Below, one piece after another: positions 33,903 to 41,974 of a DNA stretch of 64,000 nt. The translations under genes and the position numbers were made by a program. Location: assembly GCA_965197545.1 (NCBI GenBank), contig CBDANJ010000007.1, positions 1,240,001 to 1,304,000 on the forward strand, written 5' to 3'. How positions within the stretch are numbered: position 1 is the first letter of the stretch; each line of letters begins with the position of its first letter. The stretch comes from CATOSP01 sp965197545. GTDB lineage: Bacteria; Chloroflexota; Dehalococcoidia; Lucifugimonadales; UBA3495. Under the pieces are notes generated by a model. The model was not told where the DNA came from and made no database searches. It was given only the letters and a program-made list of their open reading frames with translations.

Positions 33903-35603
33903 ATGACCTCCGACGACTCCGCCGGTCCCTCCGACTTCATACACGGGATCATAGCCGATCACATGGCCACCAACAGGTTTGGCGGACGCATGGTGACCCG
34001 CTTTCCACCGGAACCGAACGGATACCTGCACATTGGCCACGCGAAGGCCATCTCCATTGACTTCGGCATCGCTTCGGAGCATGACGGAGGCAGGTGCCAC
34101 CTGCGTTTCGACGACACGAACCCCAGCAGGGAGGACACGGAGTACGTCGAGTCAATCATGGAAGACATCCGGTGGTTGGGCTGGGACTGGGGAGACCACC
34201 TTTATTATGCGTCGGACTACTTCGACCAGCTTTACGAATTCGCCGTTGCCCTTATTCGCAAGGGCAAGGCGTATGTTTGTGACCTTTCGGCCCAGGAAAT
34301 GCGGGAATTCCGGGGCACGCTGACGGAACCCGGCAAGAACAGCCCGTACCGCGACCGGCCGTTGGAAGAGAACCTGGACCTGTTCGAGCGAATGCGAGCC
34401 GGGGAATACGGGGACGGCGAGCGCGTGTTGAGGGCGAAGATAGACATGGCATCGCCCAACTTGAACATGCGCGACCCGGTGCTTTACCGCATCCTGCATG
34501 AGTCGCACCACCGCACCGGTGACAAGTGGTGCATATACCCCACCTACGACTTCGCCCATGGTCAGTCTGATTCCATCGAGGGAATCACACACTCTATTTG
34601 TACCCTGGAATTTGAGGACCACCGGCCGCTTTACGATTGGTTCCTAGACGAACTCGACATCTATCATCCGCAGCAGATCGAGTTCGCGCGGTTGAATGTC
34701 AGCCATACCGTGGTCAGCAAACGAAGGCTGCTTCAGTTGGTGCAAGAAGGGCATGTTTCGGGTTGGGACGATCCCCGCATGCCCACCCTGTCAGCCATGC
34801 GAAGGCGCGGCTACACTCCGGAATCGATTCGCAATTTTGTGGACGGTACCGGAATAGTCAAGCGGAACAGCCTGGTGGACCTGAGACAGTTGGAGAACTG
34901 TGTCCGGGAGGACTTGAACCGCCGGGCTCCCAGGGTGATGGCGGTCTTAAATCCGTTGCGTGTCGTAATCGACAACTACCCAGAGGGCGAGGAAGAGGAA
35001 TTCGAGGCGGCCAACAACCCCGAAGACGCCTCCATGGGCAGCCGCAAGGTACCCTTCTCCAGGGTACTGTACATCGAGAAGGAAGACTTTCGAGAAGACC
35101 CTCCGAGAAGGTTCTTCCGGTTGGCGCCCGGACGGGAAGTAAGGCTGCGCTACGCCTGTTACATCACCTGCACCGAAGTGCTCAAAGACGAGGACACGGG
35201 CGAGGTGGTGGAACTACATTGCACGTTCGACCCCGAGTCGCGCGGCGGGTCATCCCCCGACGGCCGCAGGGTCAGGGCCACGCTGCATTGGGTTTCCGCC
35301 GCTCATGCGTTGGACGCCGAGGTACGGCTCTACGACACGCTTTTCAAGTCACCGGTCCCCGGCAGCGAAGATAGCAGGGGCGACTTCAAGGCTGACCTCA
35401 ACCCCAATTCGCTGGAAGCCTTGACGGGCTGCAAGGTCGAACCCAGCCTGGCCGGTTCCGATCCCGGCAGCCGGTACCAATTTGAAAGGCAGGGTTATTT
35501 CTGCGTGGACTCTATGGATTCAACGCCCGGCAAGCTCGTGTTCAATCGCACAGTGCCCCTCCGCGATAGCTGGGCCAGGATCGAGCAGGCCCAGCAGCAA
35601 TAG
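33903..35603 (+). CDS. glnS: Glutamine-tRNA ligase
   Basis: The 566-residue enzyme has the class I motif RFPPEPNGYLHIGHAKAISI (HIGH, about residues 36-47), RFDDTNPSREDTEYVESI, the GlnRS-specific YPTYDFAHGQSDSIEGITHS, SHTVVSKRRLLQLV (KMSKS equivalent), and a beta-barrel anticodon domain in the C-terminal 200 residues (FYIEKEDF-like VLYIEKEDFREDPPRRFFRL). GlnRS is of eukaryotic origin and spread to bacteria by transfer; many bacteria use GatCAB instead. Its presence makes the GatA/GatC-like pair at 61.6-63.2 kb less likely to serve tRNA-Gln. Confidence 0.97.
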   Translation: MTSDDSAGPSDFIHGIIADHMATNRFGGRMVTRFPPEPNGYLHIGHAKAISIDFGIASEHDGGRCHLRFDDTNPSREDTEYVESIMEDIRWLGWDWGDHLYYASDYFDQLYEFAVALIRKGKAYVCDLSAQEMREFRGTLTEPGKNSPYRDRPLEENLDLFERMRAGEYGDGERVLRAKIDMASPNLNMRDPVLYRILHESHHRTGDKWCIYPTYDFAHGQSDSIEGITHSICTLEFEDHRPLYDWFLDELDIYHPQQIEFARLNVSHTVVSKRRLLQLVQEGHVSGWDDPRMPTLSAMRRRGYTPESIRNFVDGTGIVKRNSLVDLRQLENCVREDLNRRAPRVMAVLNPLRVVIDNYPEGEEEEFEAANNPEDASMGSRKVPFSRVLYIEKEDFREDPPRRFFRLAPGREVRLRYACYITCTEVLKDEDTGEVVELHCTFDPESRGGSSPDGRRVRATLHWVSAAHALDAEVRLYDTLFKSPVPGSEDSRGDFKADLNPNSLEALTGCKVEPSLAGSDPGSRYQFERQGYFCVDSMDSTPGKLVFNRTVPLRDSWARIEQAQQQ

Positions 35604-36091
35604 CGGGTGGGGGCCGACACCGTTCCCCTTCCGGACGGTCCTTAACCGCACCAACCGCAACCCTGCCGTCACCTTCATTCCGCCAGTAGCCAATCCAGGG
35701 ACATCCTTGAGTATTGCCCAGTTTAATACTTTACCTATGATAGATTCTATAATTCGTATAAAAATGGTCTTAAAATATCTTGACAGGCCTCGCCTTCAAT
35801 CGTTTATTCTTTATGACAGTTGGGTTGGAGGGGGAGACCAGCCCTGAGTTTTGAATATCAAGGAGGTGACTACGAGCGCCAAGTGTGCTGAACAACTAGA
35901 GACCAACGGAATCCGAGTTGACTCTAACCCCGATCGTAGTGTCCTCTGAACAATAGGCCCACCTGTGGTCTGGTTTATTGGAATCCCCGATTTATTTAGT
36001 CATCGTTATTCAGTTCTTTATTCACTCAGGGGGCGGCTTCGAGGGGGGAGCGAGTTATGAGCAAAATTCGCAGAAGGGTTTGGGTGTAAAG
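35604..36091 (+). other. Long gap upstream of MBL gene: promoter and orphan RBS
   Basis: This 488-base stretch is AT-richer than its surroundings between 35720 and 35820. A good sigma-70-like promoter is present: TTGACA (35780-35785), 17-base spacer, TTTATT (35803-35808). A perfect AAGGAGGTGA ribosome-binding sequence (35860-35869) follows, but no ATG comes after it; the only short frame is a GTG at 35866 inside that sequence, giving 27 residues. The region may be a leader for the MBL gene or the scar of a lost gene. Confidence 0.5.
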
Positions 36092-36925
36092 ATGATGTCG
36101 ACAACAGTTAAGGTGATAAGCGATGGTGTAATTAAACTAGATGGAGGCTCCATGTTTGGCCAGGTGCCCAAGGTTGCCTGGGAAAACAGCGTGGTCACCG
36201 ATCGAAAGAACCGGATGACCCTGGGCCTCAACTGCCTGCTGCTTCAGGTCTGCGGGCAAAATATTCTGGTAGACACCGGCGTGGGTTCCAAGGAAGCGGA
36301 CACCAATGACAGAGAGCAGTTGGGCTTGGTGCCCAGCCGGCTCCTGAGAGGGCTCAAGGGTCTCGGTCTAGGCCCCAAGGACATTCACGCGGTAATACTT
36401 TCTCATCTTCATTTCGACCACAGCGGTGGATGCACGAGACTGGACAGGGCCGGGAACCTGGTGGCCACATTCCCCAAGGCCCAATATTACGTGCAGCAAG
36501 CCTGTTGGGACGAAGCGTGCAATCCCAACGAACGGTGCCATGTCAACCACCGCGCTGACAATTTCCTTCCCATCGAGGAGCGCGGCCAACTGGAAATGCT
36601 GGACGGAGACTCCGAGATCCTGCCAGGCTTGAACGTAGTGGTTACCGATGGTCACGCCAAGGGGCATCAGATGGTCATGTTCAACCACGGCGGGGAGCGC
36701 ATAGTGTTCCTCGGGGACATCGTGCCAACCTCGCACCATCTCAATTTGGCTGTGATCTCAGCCTTTGACCGCTCCCCGGAGAGGACTCTGGAGCAGAAAC
36801 GAGACCTTTTGACCCAGGCGGAGAAGCAGGGCTGGTTGCTGGTGTTTTCCCACGGTCATGACGTCCGCGCCGGATACCTGGAGCGAAAGGGAGACATGGG
36901 TTATCTTAGGCCCGTGGACCTCTAG
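36092..36925 (+). CDS. MBL-fold metallo-hydrolase
   Basis: Start taken at ATG 36092 (MMSTTVKVISDGVIKLDGGS); the frame is open for 114 bases upstream without family similarity. The 277-residue protein has the metal-binding signature ILSHLHFDHSGGCTRL (HxHxDH, about residues 106-112), then VTDGHAKGHQMVMF, IVFLGDIVPTSHH with the bridging Asp, and a late His in VFSHGHDVRAGYL. It is closest in layout to quorum-lactonase/MBL hydrolases acting on lactones, esters or thioesters; the substrate is unknown. A leader with its own promoter lies upstream. Confidence 0.92.
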   Translation: MMSTTVKVISDGVIKLDGGSMFGQVPKVAWENSVVTDRKNRMTLGLNCLLLQVCGQNILVDTGVGSKEADTNDREQLGLVPSRLLRGLKGLGLGPKDIHAVILSHLHFDHSGGCTRLDRAGNLVATFPKAQYYVQQACWDEACNPNERCHVNHRADNFLPIEERGQLEMLDGDSEILPGLNVVVTDGHAKGHQMVMFNHGGERIVFLGDIVPTSHHLNLAVISAFDRSPERTLEQKRDLLTQAEKQGWLLVFSHGHDVRAGYLERKGDMGYLRPVDL

Positions 36926-36968
36926 GCTTCTGGGGCGTTTGGCCCAGGACTAATCCCCGATAATATTG

Positions 36969-37012
36969 GCGGCAGCCGCGCGGTCACCTGGAAAAGGCCG
37001 AGTGGCTGCCGC
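36969..37012 (+). terminator. Possible terminator between convergent genes
   Basis: GCGGCAGCC (36969-36977) and GGCTGCCGC (37004-37012) form a 9-bp stem around 26 bases, followed by TGTTTCGT. It lies between the convergent MBL and mtaB genes and could serve the MBL transcript. The T run is weak. Confidence 0.4.
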
Positions 37013-37056
37013 TGTTTCGTCTCAAGACCTGGGGCTCCCCGAACGGGGCGTAAGAT

Positions 37057-38421
37057 TTACCCGGGGACCTGGACCTCTACGGAAACTACTTCTCCGTCCA
37101 GGGATGTGAGCTTGGTCTGCGTGATGCGGTCCCGTAGGTCATGGCCGCTAACGGTATTCACTCGGATGTAGTTGTCCGTCAGGCCCCACCAGCCTTGCTC
37201 ATCTTCCCCGCGCCCGGAGGACTCCCAGAGCGCGGGACGCACCTTCCCCAATTGACCGAGGCGAAACCTCGTGGCTCCACGCCTGGCGACCTCTAGCATC
37301 TCGGCGGTCCGCTCTTTCTTGACCTGGGGCGGAGTGTCGTCGTTCAGGTAAGCGGCGCTGGTGCCGGGGCGTGGGGAGAATGGAAACACGTGCATGTCGC
37401 CGAACCGCATTAGCTCGGCGAAGTCGCGGCTTGCCTTAAATTCGGATCCGCCCTCTCCTGGGAAGCCGACGATCACGTCGGTCGTGATCCCCGCGTCCGG
37501 CATCCTGTCCCGGATTGAGTCCAGAGTCTTAGCGAACTGTGCCGTGGTATAGCGGCGGCGCATGGCCAGCAATACGGGATCGCTTCCGCATTGCAGGGGC
37601 ACGTGAAAGTGCGGACATAAACGCTCGTCCCGCCAGAGGTCCAGTAGAGCGGGGCTTATCTCCTGGGCCTGAAGCGAGGACACCCTGATTCGGGGGATAC
37701 TCGTTTCCCTCAGTAACCGCTCAAGAAGTCCAGGTAGAGTCATACCAGGGATGTCGAAGCCGTAAGTGCCCAACTGGGTGCCGGTGAGGACTACTTCCTG
37801 GAAGCCCTGGCCGCTGCGGTCGTTTATCTGCTCGACCAACGTCTCCGGCGGAATGCTCCGTTCCCGGCCCCGCACCTTGGGCACAATGCAGTAGGCGCAG
37901 ACCTGGTTGCATCCCTCCTGTATCTTGACCATTGCCCGGTTGCGCGTGACCGACGGCAACGGCTGGGGGATTGTGGGCTGGGATTCCCGGGGCGCGTGGT
38001 CAGGAAAGGAGACTGGGATGAGCTGGTTCGGACCCGTGCCCTGGAGGACCTGGGTTACTAGCTCCGGCATCCGGTCCTTGTCCGTGTTGCCGGCCACCAG
38101 CCCGACACCCTCGACTCGCGACAATTCTTCCCTGTCCCTTTGGGCATAGCAACCGGTTGCCACGATCAATGCGCCAGGGTTGGAACGGTGGGCTTTGCGG
38201 AGGGCTTGCCGGGCCTTGGAGTCGGCGGTACGGGTCACCGTGCATGTGTTGAGCACGTATACGTCAGCCGGAGAACCGATATCCACTACCCGGTAGCCAG
38301 CCTCCGCGAACCGCCGGGCAAGTTGATCGCTGTCTGCCTGGTTCAGCTTGCAACCGTGGGTCTGTATGACCACAGTGGGCCCGGTCATCTCCTGGGGGAC
38401 CGTCACGTTGGCGCTACTCAT
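37057..38421 (-). CDS. mtaB: tRNA t6A37 methylthiotransferase
   Basis: A 454-residue radical-SAM enzyme that converts t6A37 to ms2t6A37. The UPF0004 domain is first (VVIQTHGCKLNQADSDQLAR, VLNTCTVTRTADSKARQALR, IVATGCYAQRD: three Cys for the auxiliary cluster), then the radical-SAM cluster EGCNQVCAYCIVPKVRGRER (CxxxCxxC), DVIVGFPGEGGSEF and a C-terminal TRAM domain. HGCKLNQAD is the MtaB rather than the MiaB form. Start ATG 38421 overlaps the upstream gene by eight bases. tsaD, which makes the t6A substrate, is also in the window at 51.2 kb. Confidence 0.94.
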   Translation of the reverse strand: MSSANVTVPQEMTGPTVVIQTHGCKLNQADSDQLARRFAEAGYRVVDIGSPADVYVLNTCTVTRTADSKARQALRKAHRSNPGALIVATGCYAQRDREELSRVEGVGLVAGNTDKDRMPELVTQVLQGTGPNQLIPVSFPDHAPRESQPTIPQPLPSVTRNRAMVKIQEGCNQVCAYCIVPKVRGRERSIPPETLVEQINDRSGQGFQEVVLTGTQLGTYGFDIPGMTLPGLLERLLRETSIPRIRVSSLQAQEISPALLDLWRDERLCPHFHVPLQCGSDPVLLAMRRRYTTAQFAKTLDSIRDRMPDAGITTDVIVGFPGEGGSEFKASRDFAELMRFGDMHVFPFSPRPGTSAAYLNDDTPPQVKKERTAEMLEVARRGATRFRLGQLGKVRPALWESSGRGEDEQGWWGLTDNYIRVNTVSGHDLRDRITQTKLTSLDGEVVSVEVQVPG

Positions 38422-38800
38422 CGACCCGGACCATATCCCACAAAAGTTCAACCGCGTTGGTGATGTCTTCTAAGATGGGGTATAGCCGGTCTACCCTGGC
38501 GCGGGAATCCCTCACCCCTTGTACGATCTCGCCGTAGGAGTGAAGGCGGTCAAACCCGTTGCGGAGCCGCCGGTCTCGGCTCTCTTCGCCCAACTCCGAG
38601 GCAAAGGCCCTGACTGCCTCGTCACCTTCCAATTCCAGTCCACGAGCCAGGGCAACGCCCTTGATTGCCTGTGTCAAGCTGCCCCAGAGCAGGTCTTCCG
38701 CCCTGCTCCAGCGCCCGGTGCGAGTGTGGTCCAGGGCGTCGCCCAGCAAGCGTAAACTCTGGGACCGGTAGCGCCGGATCCTCCGCGTGTCGATGGCCAA
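38414..38800 (-). CDS. Helical HEPN/PaREP1-like protein
   Basis: The 128-residue, almost wholly alpha-helical protein reads RRYRSQSLRLLGDALDHTRT, then GRWSRAEDLLWGSLTQAIKG and ALARGLELEGDEAVRAFASE. The run of helices with W-x-G-x-x-Q-A resembles the PaREP1/HEPN-like group, whose members are poorly characterised. It overlaps mtaB by eight bases and may be translationally coupled to it. The assignment is by pattern only; no active-site residue is evident. Confidence 0.55.
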   Translation of the reverse strand: MAIDTRRIRRYRSQSLRLLGDALDHTRTGRWSRAEDLLWGSLTQAIKGVALARGLELEGDEAVRAFASELGEESRDRRLRNGFDRLHSYGEIVQGVRDSRARVDRLYPILEDITNAVELLWDMVRVDE

Positions 38801-38868
38801 ATTTCTATCCTTTCCAGACTCTCGTGGAGTTTATTTTAGCACCCGTTCCAGCTTCCGGCCGCTTGGTG

Positions 38869-40521
38869 TTAGCCCCTTTCATTGTCCAGACCATGAGGGG
38901 TTACTTGGAATGGGGGAGCCAGATTGGGGATAGGCACTTCTATCACAGCCGGGCGGTCTGCCCGGAGGGCCGTGCGCAGCGCGTCGGCCAACCCTTCGTG
39001 GTTGTCCAGTCTTATCCCCAGGGCGCCGTAGACCTCCGCGAGTTGGGCGAAGTCAGGGTTGTGCAGCCGAGTCCCGATGACCCTGCCGCCGAACCGCCTC
39101 TGCTGGTCGTGGTGGGACGCGCCCAGCATTTCGTTGTTGAAGACCAGGGTGACCACGTTGATCCCTTCCTGAACTGCGGTGGCCAACTCTCCCGACGCGT
39201 AACCGAACCCTCCGTCACCCGTGGTCGCCACAACTTGCTTGTCCGGGTTGCCCACCTTGGCGCCCAGGGCGGTAGGGAAAGCATAGCCCAGCGTCGCGAA
39301 GTAGGACGAGGTCAGGTAGGTGCGGGGCTTCAAGACGGGGTAGGCAAGGTGGCTCCAGTAGCCTATGTCAGTGGTGCCGGCCACCATGATCGCGTCGTCC
39401 TCCAGTTCCCGCCGGATAGACTCGATGACTTCCACCTGGAGCGGGGCTATTTCCCGGATTTCCCGGTCCGCCTGCTGCCGGATGGCGGTCGTCTCTGACG
39501 TGGTCCACTCGCTGGCGTGGGTTTTGCCGCCCAGCTCCTCCAGAAGGGCGCGCACCCCCAGCTTGCCGTCTGCGGCAACCCCGACGGTGGTGGGGATGTT
39601 CCTACCCAGCTCTTCCGGGTCGGCGTCTATGTGTATTAGCTTTTGGTGGGGTCGGATTCCCCACGGAACGTTGGGCGTGAAGAGCATCCGGCTACCGATG
39701 GCCAGGATTACATCGGCCTGTGGCAAGGCCATGTGGCCTGGTCCATGTGCGTAGTAAAAACTCCCCAGCGAAAGGGCGTTGTCCTCGGGGATTGCGCCCT
39801 TACCCTCGGGAGTAGTGATGACCGGGGCGTTGAGGGCTTCCGCCAGCTCCAACAACTCTTCCGAAACGTCGGCTTCCCGTGCGCCGCCTCCCGCCCAGAT
39901 TAGCGGGCGTTTCGCCTGTCCCAGGAGTTCCGCGGCTTGGCGGATGAGCGCCGGGTCAGGGGACGCTTTCGCGGGGCCCTCCGGCTCTGGCAGGTCGGCA
40001 TATCCGGTCATGGGTAGAACGTCCCAAGGCACCTCGATTTCCACAGGTCTGGGCCTGCCGGAGGACAGGTGGTGGAAGGCGGTCTGGACCATGTCGGGAA
40101 TCTGCTCCACGGACTCGGCCCGGTCGCACCACTTCGTGAGATGCTTGAAGACGTCCAACTGCTCGCCGATTTCGTGGAGCGCGCCCCGGTTCTGGCCCAG
40201 GTTATAGCTCTCGATCTGCCCCGAAACCAACAGGACGGGTGAAGAAGCGGCGTAGGCCGTACCGAGACCCGCCGTGGCATTCAACGCGCCAGGACCGGGC
40301 ACTACCAGGGCCACGCCGGGTTTGCCGGTGGTCCGCGCGTACCCGTCGGCCATGTAGGTAGTCGCCTGCTCGTGGCGGGCCAAGACCAGGCGGATGCTAG
40401 GTTCGTGGAACAGGGCGTCGAAAGCATCCATGATCTGCACACCGGGAAGACCAAACACAACTTCCACTCCGTGCCGGGCCAATGAGCCCACCAACGCCTG
40501 GGCCCCGCTCATCTCGGGCAT
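38869..40521 (-). CDS. Thiamine-diphosphate-dependent acetolactate-synthase-like enzyme
   Basis: ATG 40521 (MPEMSGAQALVGSLARHGVE) is preferred because GAGGTG lies just upstream; 550 residues. The three-domain ThDP pattern is present: the N-terminal Pyr domain with VVFGLPGVQIMDAFDAL and the catalytic Glu51 (ARHEQATTYMADGYAR), a central domain (PLIWAGGGAREADVSEELLE), and the PP domain with the Mg/ThDP motif TTGDGGFGYASGELAT through LVFNNEMLGA. It differs from the true ilvB at 47.9 kb and may be an oxalyl-CoA-, benzoylformate- or sulfoacetaldehyde-type relative; the substrate is unknown. It is divergent from the iron-ADH-like gene, with 219 bases between starts. Confidence 0.9.
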   Translation of the reverse strand: MPEMSGAQALVGSLARHGVEVVFGLPGVQIMDAFDALFHEPSIRLVLARHEQATTYMADGYARTTGKPGVALVVPGPGALNATAGLGTAYAASSPVLLVSGQIESYNLGQNRGALHEIGEQLDVFKHLTKWCDRAESVEQIPDMVQTAFHHLSSGRPRPVEIEVPWDVLPMTGYADLPEPEGPAKASPDPALIRQAAELLGQAKRPLIWAGGGAREADVSEELLELAEALNAPVITTPEGKGAIPEDNALSLGSFYYAHGPGHMALPQADVILAIGSRMLFTPNVPWGIRPHQKLIHIDADPEELGRNIPTTVGVAADGKLGVRALLEELGGKTHASEWTTSETTAIRQQADREIREIAPLQVEVIESIRRELEDDAIMVAGTTDIGYWSHLAYPVLKPRTYLTSSYFATLGYAFPTALGAKVGNPDKQVVATTGDGGFGYASGELATAVQEGINVVTLVFNNEMLGASHHDQQRRFGGRVIGTRLHNPDFAQLAEVYGALGIRLDNHEGLADALRTALRADRPAVIEVPIPNLAPPFQVTPHGLDNERG

Positions 40522-40740
40522 TGAACACCTCGCCAGTCCGATTTCACATTTTGGTGCCGTGATTTTGCGGTAATGTTGAAGTGATATTAAACTACCGGCG
40601 GGACGTGTCAAACTTGGCTTCTAGATGGACTCCTCGACCGGGACCTGTGCTCCCGTTCAAGTTGCGAAAAGTGGTGGCCGGTGGCAACATAGTGTGGCGG
40701 CCAGACAGGCGCACGCAGCCGGACAGATTGGGGGATTTTC

Positions 40741-41943
40741 GTGCCGTTGGAAACTCCATTTCGTTCCGTGGGATACCCGATCCGCATACATGGCGGCGAG
40801 GGTATCCTGTCCCGTTTGGGAGAAGAAGTGGACAGGGTCCGGGGCGAACGTGCCTTCGTGGTTTGCGGGCGGACGGTTGCTCACCGCACAGACTTGCTTG
40901 AACGGGTCAAAGCGGCCCTGGGAGACCGTTACGCTGGCTGCTTCGACGGAGTCCAGGCCGGGTCTCCGCTGCCTTCGGTAGAAGCGGGTGTGGCAATGGC
41001 CGCGGAATCCGGGGCGGACACGGTGATCGCACTGGGCGGGGGCAGCGCGGTTGTAACCGCCAGGGCGATTGTGATCTTGCTGGCCGAGGGGGGCCGCGCC
41101 CAGGACCACGCGACCAGGTATCCTCCCGGACAGCCGCCGGTCAGTCCCAGGCTGATGAACCCCAAGATACCCAACATCGTAGTCCTGACGACGCCGACCA
41201 CCGCCGCCACCCGGGCCGGTACCGCTGTGATAGACCCTGAAACCGGACATCGGGTGGAATTGTTTGACCCCAAGACACGCCCATCCGCGCTTTTCTGGGA
41301 TACGGGAGCCCTGCTCACGGCTCCGACTGCGTTGTGTCTGAGCGCGGCAGCCTCGTGCCTCAGCGGTGTGCTCGGTGGGCTCCAGTCGGAACGGCGGCCC
41401 AATCCGCTCGCCGAAGGTGACTTGCTTCAATCCCTCAGATTGATGCGGGAAAACTTGCACAGGGTAAACGCCGAGCCGGACGATGCCCAGGTACGCCTGG
41501 ACCTATGCGCGGCTGCCTACCTGAGCAACCGCGCTTCCGATAGCGGCTCGGGAGGGAGGGCGCTGGGGGTAACCGGAGCCCTGGCCCACTCCCTGGACAC
41601 CCGGTACCCGGAATGCAGCCACGGAGCGGCCTACTCGATACTGACCGCGCCTGGAATGCGGTTCAACATGGAGAAGAACCTGCCAGGACAGTCCCGCCTC
41701 GCTTCCCACCTGGGAGTCGGGGGAAAAGGTGACAGCCGTCAGGCCGCCGAATCGGCGATAAGATGGGTGGAACAGACGTATCTCGATCTTGGGATGCCTA
41801 CCAGGTTGCGAGAGGTTGGGGTGCCTCGTGAGGGGACCGGTGAGATTGCCCGGGACTCGATGACCGACTTCGCCATAACCCGCAACATTCGTCCCGTGCA
41901 GGCTGTGGGGGACCTGGAGGACCTGCTCGAGTCCATTTGGTAG
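40741..41943 (+). CDS. Iron-containing alcohol dehydrogenase-like protein
   Basis: GTG start at 40741; 400 residues. The N-terminal nucleotide-binding part has FVVCGRTVAHRTDLLERVKA and TVIALGGGSAVVTARAI (about residues 95-110), and IVVLTTPTTAATRAGTAV. The family's metal site normally has Asp and His in a DAxxHxxE helix; the corresponding helix here is LCLSAAASCLSGVLGGLQS, with neither. A later HSLDTRYPECSHGAAYSIL supplies two His. The metal site is thus probably incomplete, pointing to a divergent reductase (maleylacetate-reductase side) or a non-catalytic role. It is followed 31 bases later by the GMC gene, likely in one operon. Confidence 0.82.
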   Translation: MPLETPFRSVGYPIRIHGGEGILSRLGEEVDRVRGERAFVVCGRTVAHRTDLLERVKAALGDRYAGCFDGVQAGSPLPSVEAGVAMAAESGADTVIALGGGSAVVTARAIVILLAEGGRAQDHATRYPPGQPPVSPRLMNPKIPNIVVLTTPTTAATRAGTAVIDPETGHRVELFDPKTRPSALFWDTGALLTAPTALCLSAAASCLSGVLGGLQSERRPNPLAEGDLLQSLRLMRENLHRVNAEPDDAQVRLDLCAAAYLSNRASDSGSGGRALGVTGALAHSLDTRYPECSHGAAYSILTAPGMRFNMEKNLPGQSRLASHLGVGGKGDSRQAAESAIRWVEQTYLDLGMPTRLREVGVPREGTGEIARDSMTDFAITRNIRPVQAVGDLEDLLESIW

Positions 41944-41974
41944 AAGCGGAGTCTGATTCAGAAAGGCTGATAGC

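Noticed and set aside
35866..35949. 27-codon frame from GTG 35866
   Set aside because: Its start codon lies inside the ribosome-binding sequence itself and there is no separate site for initiation; kept only as a remark.
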